Below are positions 59,524 through 64,000 of a DNA stretch of 64,000 nucleotides, piece after piece. The DNA comes from Mycobacterium colombiense (GTDB taxonomy: Bacteria; Actinomycetota; Actinomycetes; Mycobacteriales; Mycobacteriaceae). The position numbers and the translations under genes were made by a program. Within the stretch, counting starts at the first letter, position 1; each line of letters starts with the position of its first letter. The notes beneath the pieces are model-generated. The model did no database searches. It saw nothing but the letters and a program-made list of their open reading frames with translations, and was not told the origin of the DNA. Where the stretch lies: assembly GCF_001953985.1 (NCBI RefSeq), contig NZ_MBEI01000049.1, forward strand, positions 124,001 through 188,000, in the 5' to 3' direction.

Positions 59524-61509
59524 CTAGGCGGGGTGCAGGCTGACGGGGATGCCGGAGTAGCGCACCATGCCGGTTACCACGTCGATGTCGTCCTTGTTGG
59601 TCAGGCGGTTGACGTTGGCCACGTGGTGGCCATGCGGGATCGACACCGCGCCGCGCCGGATGGAGTCGTCGACCTTCGCGATGCCGGTCAGTTCGCCGCT
59701 GGCGCTGCGGACGGTGACCTTCTGGCCATTGGCGACCCCCGCGGCGGCGCCGTCGTCGGGGTGGATGAGGATCTCGGGGGTCTCACCGAGAAAGTCGAGC
59801 TGCCCGTTGAGCTTTCGGCGTTGCCGGCGCGGCACCATCACCAGCGGCGCGGGCGGTTGCAGGGCGGCGAGCTGGTCGACCAACAGCGGTGGCGCAAGCC
59901 GCCAGCCGCCCATCCGCCCGATATGGTCGTCGACCCAGGCCGCCGGTAGCTCGTGCGGCGCCTCGGCCCAGCCCACGGCAGCCACCTCGTCGAAACCCGT
60001 TCGCGCGCCGGCCAATAGGACGGACAGCACGTCGTCGTCGGTGCTGGTGTCGGGATTGCCGAGGTTGCCGAGGTCGTAACCGAGCCGGCGACCGAGTTCG
60101 GCGAACACCCACCACATCGAGCGCCGCTCGCCGACCGGGGCGACGACCGCCGGGCTGTACTGCACCGACACATGAGAACTCAGGATGTCGTGGATGGTGA
60201 TGTCGGGGCGCTCCAACGGATCCTTGGTGGGCAGCACATGCGTGGCCAGCTCCGTGGTCTCGTTGTTGATGATCTCGGTGGTGGCGAACACCTCGAGGTT
60301 CTGCAGGGCCGGAATCAGCTTGCCGGTCTCGGGAAACGAGGTGACCAGGCTGCCGCCCACGTTGATCAGGGCGCGGATGTTGCCGGCGGCGATTTCGTCG
60401 GGCAGCACTGCGCACGGCCACTCGTTGATGAAGGCCTGCGCCTCGGGACGGCTGCGCGGTCCGGGGCCGAACGCCCCCTCGATCGGCGTGACGGGCAGGA
60501 ACTCGCCGAAAGTTTCCAGCTGATAAGCGAATCCGGGATGGAACCAGGTGCCCCCGGGACGGTTCATCGCGCCGGTGAGGATCATCAGCACCCATGCGAG
60601 CCACTGGGTGACGTTGGCGCGCTCGGCCGTCATGGTGACGCCGGTGCCGGTTTCGACCGCCACACACTTGGCGGCGCGCACCGCCTCGCACAGCCGGACC
60701 AGGTCGGCCTCGGCGACGTCGGCGAGCTGCGCGGTGTGTTCGAGGGTGAACGGCCGCACCGCGGCGGCCAGCGCGTCGACGCCCTGCACCGGTACATCGG
60801 TTTTCATTCCGTCGCGCAGGATTTCGCGAACCAGGTAGGCCAGCACGGCGTGGTCGGTGCTGGGTCGCGGCGCCAGGTGGGCGGTGGCCAGCCGCGCGGT
60901 CTCGGTGCGGCGCGGGTCGATCACCCACACCTGCCCGCGCCGGGCGATTTCGCGCACCGTGCCGGTCGGGTTGGGCATGGATATCGCATGGCCATGCGAC
61001 ACAACGGGATTGACACCGACGAGCAACAGAAAGTCGGCGTTGTCCAGGTCGGTTCGGCCGGACAAGCCCATGAATCCGCCGACCAGATCCGAGACCAGAG
61101 GTTTGGCGGTGCCGTCGATGGTCAGCGGGCTGAACTTGGCCGGTGTGCCGATCGCGGCGTGCAGGGCCTCGGCCATCCGGAAGCCGGCGCTTTCCATGGT
61201 GGAGAAGTAGAACGCGACCGACTGGGGTCCGTGCCGGTCGATGATCCCCTTGAGCCGGGTGCCCAGGTCGTCCAGGCAGGCCTCCCAGGTGGCGTCCTGC
61301 AGCCCGCCGTCCACGCGCATCCGCGGATGCTCGAGCCGGTCCGGGTGGTGGTGTAGCTGCGGCAGCGCGCGACCCTTCGGACAGGTGTAGCCGTGCGAGA
61401 AGGGATGGTCCTGGTCGCCGCGGACACGAATCACCTCGTCCCCGTCGACGTCGACGAGGATGCCGCAGACCGAGGTGCAGACGCGGCAGAAGCTACGCAC
61501 CGTTTGCAT
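59524..61509 (-). CDS. Molybdopterin oxidoreductase, formate dehydrogenase/nitrate reductase type
   Basis: A 661-residue protein of the DMSO reductase family. The N-terminal 4Fe-4S ligands are Cys8, Cys11, Cys15 and Cys43 (CRVCTSVCG and YTCPKGRA). The middle has bis-MGD binding segments (LLLVGVNPVVSHGH, VWVIDPRRTETARLATAHL, GAMNRPGGTWF), and the C-terminal domain is of molydop-binding type (NGQKVTVRSASGELTGIAKV). Around residues 125-145, where formate dehydrogenases have Cys or Sec, the sequence reads SPLTIDGTAKPLVSD, so that ligand seems absent. No twin-Arg signal and no partner subunits nearby; likely cytoplasmic and alone. The reaction is unknown. Confidence 0.88.
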   Translation of the reverse strand: MQTVRSFCRVCTSVCGILVDVDGDEVIRVRGDQDHPFSHGYTCPKGRALPQLHHHPDRLEHPRMRVDGGLQDATWEACLDDLGTRLKGIIDRHGPQSVAFYFSTMESAGFRMAEALHAAIGTPAKFSPLTIDGTAKPLVSDLVGGFMGLSGRTDLDNADFLLLVGVNPVVSHGHAISMPNPTGTVREIARRGQVWVIDPRRTETARLATAHLAPRPSTDHAVLAYLVREILRDGMKTDVPVQGVDALAAAVRPFTLEHTAQLADVAEADLVRLCEAVRAAKCVAVETGTGVTMTAERANVTQWLAWVLMILTGAMNRPGGTWFHPGFAYQLETFGEFLPVTPIEGAFGPGPRSRPEAQAFINEWPCAVLPDEIAAGNIRALINVGGSLVTSFPETGKLIPALQNLEVFATTEIINNETTELATHVLPTKDPLERPDITIHDILSSHVSVQYSPAVVAPVGERRSMWWVFAELGRRLGYDLGNLGNPDTSTDDDVLSVLLAGARTGFDEVAAVGWAEAPHELPAAWVDDHIGRMGGWRLAPPLLVDQLAALQPPAPLVMVPRRQRRKLNGQLDFLGETPEILIHPDDGAAAGVANGQKVTVRSASGELTGIAKVDDSIRRGAVSIPHGHHVANVNRLTNKDDIDVVTGMVRYSGIPVSLHPA

Positions 61510-61524
61510 ACTTCGGTAACGTAC

Positions 61525-61561
61525 TCTCGCGATTCGAGAAGGCCTATCGCATTTTCGAGAA
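61525..61561. promoter_or_regulatory. Repeated TTCGAGAA sites in the molybdoenzyme promoter
   Basis: TTCGAGAA occurs at 61533-61540 and 61554-61561, 21 bp apart (two helical turns), and the first is part of the inverted repeat TCTCG-cgatt-CGAGA (61525-61539). They lie 16-52 bp upstream of the molybdoenzyme ATG, in a gap AT-richer than its surroundings. An operator for an unknown regulator is the simplest reading. Confidence 0.4.
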
Positions 61562-61641
61562 TGATCATGCCTTTTTGGCCAATGGGGCTCTCCGGGAAAA
61601 TGGCCGCGGTAAAGCGACCCCAGGCCTGAGCGCGAACCAGC

Positions 61642-62991
61642 TCAGAACCAGGGCCCGGGGTAGCGGCCGTCCTGGTCTTGCACCATGACGATCTCCTTGC
61701 ACTCGCCATTGGACCCCGGCGCCGTCTCGCCGCGGCACACCAGGGTCCATCCGGAGATGCGCTCGAAGGGGCGCAGCGACCAGTTCGGCGCGACGGGATC
61801 GGTTGCGGGCAAGGCAATTACCGAGAATGTCCCGCCGGTGCCGGTGATGTAGAGGTGGTCTTCGAAAAACGCCAGCTTGGCGATCGACATCTTCTTGGCG
61901 TCGACTCTGCTCTTCTGGAAGTCCCACTGCTGGCTGCGCAGGTTCCATACGCCGAAGCCGAATTGGGAGGTGTCCGAGCCGTGGCCGTCGACGAACAGTT
62001 TTCCATCGGACAGCGCCGCGGTCAGCCCGCCGCCGGAGATCCGGTCGGAATCGCCGATCTTGATGATGGACTTGGCGTTGAGGTCGTAAAACATCGTCGA
62101 CAGCACCGGGGGGTTGTACGAATCCCAGTGCGTGATCTTCACCAGTTTGTTTGGACCGTCGGTCAGTTCGGCGTCGACGGATTGCACGTCGTTGTCCTGG
62201 TAGATCGCTTCCCCGCTGGGCCGGCGCAGCTCGGCGCCGGATGTCTTTCCGGGTTCGGTGTTGCGTTGGAACGCGAGAACGTCCTGCCAGACCCGGCCGG
62301 GCTGCGGGTCGTTCCACACCGTCGACAGGTCGCCGCCGGACAGGACCACCGTGCGCGGCGGCGATGCGGCGCCGTGGCCGTCGGTGAAGGCGTTGAGCCA
62401 CGCTACCCCCGAGGCGGTCGAGGCCAGCCCCCATTCCTTCGGCGCGGCCGGCTTCAGGTCGGGGGCGGGCGGCAGCAGCTCCTTGGTGGCCACCTGCTGG
62501 CCCGACTTGGAGTCGAACACGTAGGCGGTGGTGACTTCGGGGGACGGGGGCTGCGCCGGCTTGACGGTCGTGACGACGTACACGACCTTCATCTCGTCGG
62601 CCGTGCCGGTCAGCGCGCAGATGCCCCCGGTGAGGTTCTGCCCGGCCGGGACCGCGGGGATCGCGGGCGCGACGTACTGCCCGGTCTTGGGGTCGAAGAT
62701 CTTCGGCCGGATGTCCTCGAGCGCCGTTTTGCCGGCCGAGAACTTCTCCGGGCAACCGAAATACGCCGTTCCGCCGTAGCTTTTCCAGTCCTTCTCCAGC
62801 GGACCGGTGATCGGGGCGGGCGGGGGAGCCGCGCGAACACTGGTTTTCGGGGCCGACGTCGAGGTGGTGGGGGTGAGCGGGGGCGGCGCCGCGGTCTCCG
62901 AACAGGACGCGACGGCCAGGCAGCCGACCGCAGCGACCGCGGCACGCTTGAACAGGCGGTGCCGGGTCGCATGCACCCAGGCTGCACGCAT
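61642..62991 (-). CDS. Large lipoprotein, beta-propeller-like, unknown function
   Basis: A 449-residue exported protein. The N-terminus has basic residues, a hydrophobic core and the lipobox LAVASC (Cys30), then a Thr/Ser/Pro linker (PPPLTPTTSTSAPKTSV). The rest is rich in beta-type repeats of the kind LFVDGHGSDTSQFGFGVWNL, with four or more Cys, like secreted propeller domains of actinobacteria. I recognise no enzyme motif. It is 132 bp upstream of the molybdoenzyme on the same strand but separated by an AT-richer gap, so separate transcription is likely. Confidence 0.78.
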   Translation of the reverse strand: MRAAWVHATRHRLFKRAAVAAVGCLAVASCSETAAPPPLTPTTSTSAPKTSVRAAPPPAPITGPLEKDWKSYGGTAYFGCPEKFSAGKTALEDIRPKIFDPKTGQYVAPAIPAVPAGQNLTGGICALTGTADEMKVVYVVTTVKPAQPPSPEVTTAYVFDSKSGQQVATKELLPPAPDLKPAAPKEWGLASTASGVAWLNAFTDGHGAASPPRTVVLSGGDLSTVWNDPQPGRVWQDVLAFQRNTEPGKTSGAELRRPSGEAIYQDNDVQSVDAELTDGPNKLVKITHWDSYNPPVLSTMFYDLNAKSIIKIGDSDRISGGGLTAALSDGKLFVDGHGSDTSQFGFGVWNLRSQQWDFQKSRVDAKKMSIAKLAFFEDHLYITGTGGTFSVIALPATDPVAPNWSLRPFERISGWTLVCRGETAPGSNGECKEIVMVQDQDGRYPGPWF

Positions 62992-63096
62992 TGAAAACCC
63001 CCGTTAAGTTCGTGTAACCAAGGAGCGTAAAGCCGCCCCGATGCGACCGCGACTCGGGCGCATGGCGGCCTTTGTCACAACGGGCGCCGGCGACAC

Positions 63097-64000
63097 CTAT
63101 CGTTCGAACGCGATGGGCAGGCTCTTCGGCCCGCTCAGGCTCACCATCGGCTTCCACGGGGCCGGTCCGGCCATGCGCGGGTTTCGCAGCCGGTTCGCGA
63201 GGACGTTCAGCGATTCGGCGATCTCCCGCCTGGCCAAGTTGGCGCCCAGGCAGTAATGCACGCCGCCGCCAAAGGTCAGGATGGGTGGTGCCGCGTCGCG
63301 GGTGATGTCGACACGGTCGGGGTCGTCGTACACCGCCGGATCACGGTTGGCCGCAAAGGTATTCACCAACACCGCGGTGCCGGCGGGGAAGGAGTAGCCG
63401 TCGAGCTCGGCATCCTCGACCACCAGGCGCAGGGTTCCGCACGCGATCGGCGAATGCCGCATCGTCTCCTCGACGGCACGCATCGCCAGCTCGGGCCGCC
63501 GGCGCAGCAGCTCCCATTGCTCCGGGTGTTCGCACAGCACCTGCACCGAGGCGGCCACCTGGTTGCGGGTGGTGTCCGTCCCCGCCAGCAGCAGGCCGCC
63601 GGCCAGCATGCGCAGCTCGGCGGCATCCAGCCGGTCGCCCTCGTCCTCTGCGCGAATCAGGTCGGAAAGCAGGTCGTCAGTCAAACTGTCCCGGCGGCGC
63701 TCGACCATCTGGTCGACGTAGTCGTCGAGCTCGCGCCACGCGCGCATCACGACCGGCTCGACCGCGCGGAGGTCGACGGTGAAGCTGAAGGCCTTGAACA
63801 CGTCGTCGGCCCACAACGAGAACCGTTGCCAATCCTCGCGGGGTGCGCCGAGCAGCGCGCAAATGATCGGCACCGGGTAGGGGCGTGCGATAGCGGTGAC
63901 GACGTCGCACCGGCCCACATCGGCCACCTGATCGACCAACTCGTTCATCACGCCGGCCATGGTGTCGTGCAGGCGTGCGACCGTCCGCGGGGTGAACGCC
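63097..64000 (-). CDS. Cytochrome P450, 5' end missing (paralog of the P450 at 32.9 kb)
   Basis: The C-terminal 301 residues of a P450; the frame runs off the right edge with FTPRTVARLHDTMAGV, matching the internal FTPRATARLSTTIVGV of the P450 at 32.9-34.1 kb. I-helix AGTDTTRN, ExxR in VEETMRHSP and the heme loop FGGGVHYCLGANLAR are present. Long stretches are nearly the same as that paralog (YPVPIICALLGAPREDW, RNQVAASVQVLCEHPEQW), so the two are recent relatives. The substrate is unknown. Confidence 0.92.
   Translation of the reverse strand, partial: AFTPRTVARLHDTMAGVMNELVDQVADVGRCDVVTAIARPYPVPIICALLGAPREDWQRFSLWADDVFKAFSFTVDLRAVEPVVMRAWRELDDYVDQMVERRRDSLTDDLLSDLIRAEDEGDRLDAAELRMLAGGLLLAGTDTTRNQVAASVQVLCEHPEQWELLRRRPELAMRAVEETMRHSPIACGTLRLVVEDAELDGYSFPAGTAVLVNTFAANRDPAVYDDPDRVDITRDAAPPILTFGGGVHYCLGANLARREIAESLNVLANRLRNPRMAGPAPWKPMVSLSGPKSLPIAFER

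Noticed and set aside
1-64000. CRISPR array, insertion sequence, prophage or integrase
   Set aside because: No array of spaced direct repeats, no transposase or integrase motif, and no terminal repeats were seen; the only tandem arrays are coding heptads and short GC repeats.

Overview
This is a 64 kb piece of a high-GC actinobacterial chromosome. Gene content and order point clearly to a slow-growing Mycobacterium outside the M. tuberculosis complex, probably close to the M. avium group; the species cannot be fixed from the window alone. From about 1 to 55 kb the backbone follows the order I know for M. tuberculosis Rv0526 to Rv0567, with several insertions and some losses. PE_PGRS6, vapBC3 and the Rv0560c methyltransferase are not present.

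Layout. (1) 1-3.8 kb: cytochrome c maturation (thioredoxin-like protein, CcdA, ResB, CcsB) in overlapping genes. (2) 3.9-9.7 kb: a Pro-rich MinD-like ATPase, two small membrane proteins, fabH, menA, an MTA phosphorylase and an epimerase. (3) 9.7-16.2 kb: envelope genes, including a multi-pass protein, a Pro/Thr-repeat wall protein and three sugar-transfer-type genes. (4) 16.2-31.1 kb: a broken-up menaquinone locus (menE, menB, menC, menD) interleaved with pitA, small redox enzymes, a TetR regulator and fadD8. (5) 31.1-32.9 kb: Rv0556 and mgtA. (6) 32.9-41.6 kb: an accessory insertion between mgtA and menG, with a flavin monooxygenase-like gene followed by two P450s, a divergent cyclase/AAA/TPR regulator, a CsbD protein and an SDR. 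(7) 41.7-46.1 kb: menG, a secreted DUF732 protein, menJ, grcC1 and htpX. (8) 46.2-51.5 kb: an HTH protein and a SulP transporter (inserted), gpdA1, a Baeyer-Villiger monooxygenase and YajQ. (9) 51.6-53.9 kb: tRNA-Tyr and a stress module with an orphan gvpO. (10) 54.1-64 kb: an O-methyltransferase, a DUF1023 hydrolase plus lipoprotein, a drug/metabolite-type exporter, an orphan molybdopterin oxidoreductase, a lipoprotein, and a P450 that runs off the end.

How it works together. menA, menE, menB, menC, menD, menG, menJ and grcC1 cover much of menaquinone synthesis, prenylation, methylation and side-chain reduction, next to the cytochrome c maturation genes, so the backbone is respiratory. MgtA and the other glycosyltransferase-type genes serve the envelope.

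Regulatory signals read by eye are the most informative new material: four helically phased GTTnnCC repeats before pitA (PHO-box type), paired CGGAGG/CCTCCG palindromes between a TetR gene and an aldo/keto reductase, a KstR-type operator on the fadD8 promoter, a sigma-E-type promoter before htpX, two sigma-F-type promoters driving the gvpO stress module, and a 22-bp divergent, apparently leaderless, menJ/grcC1 promoter.
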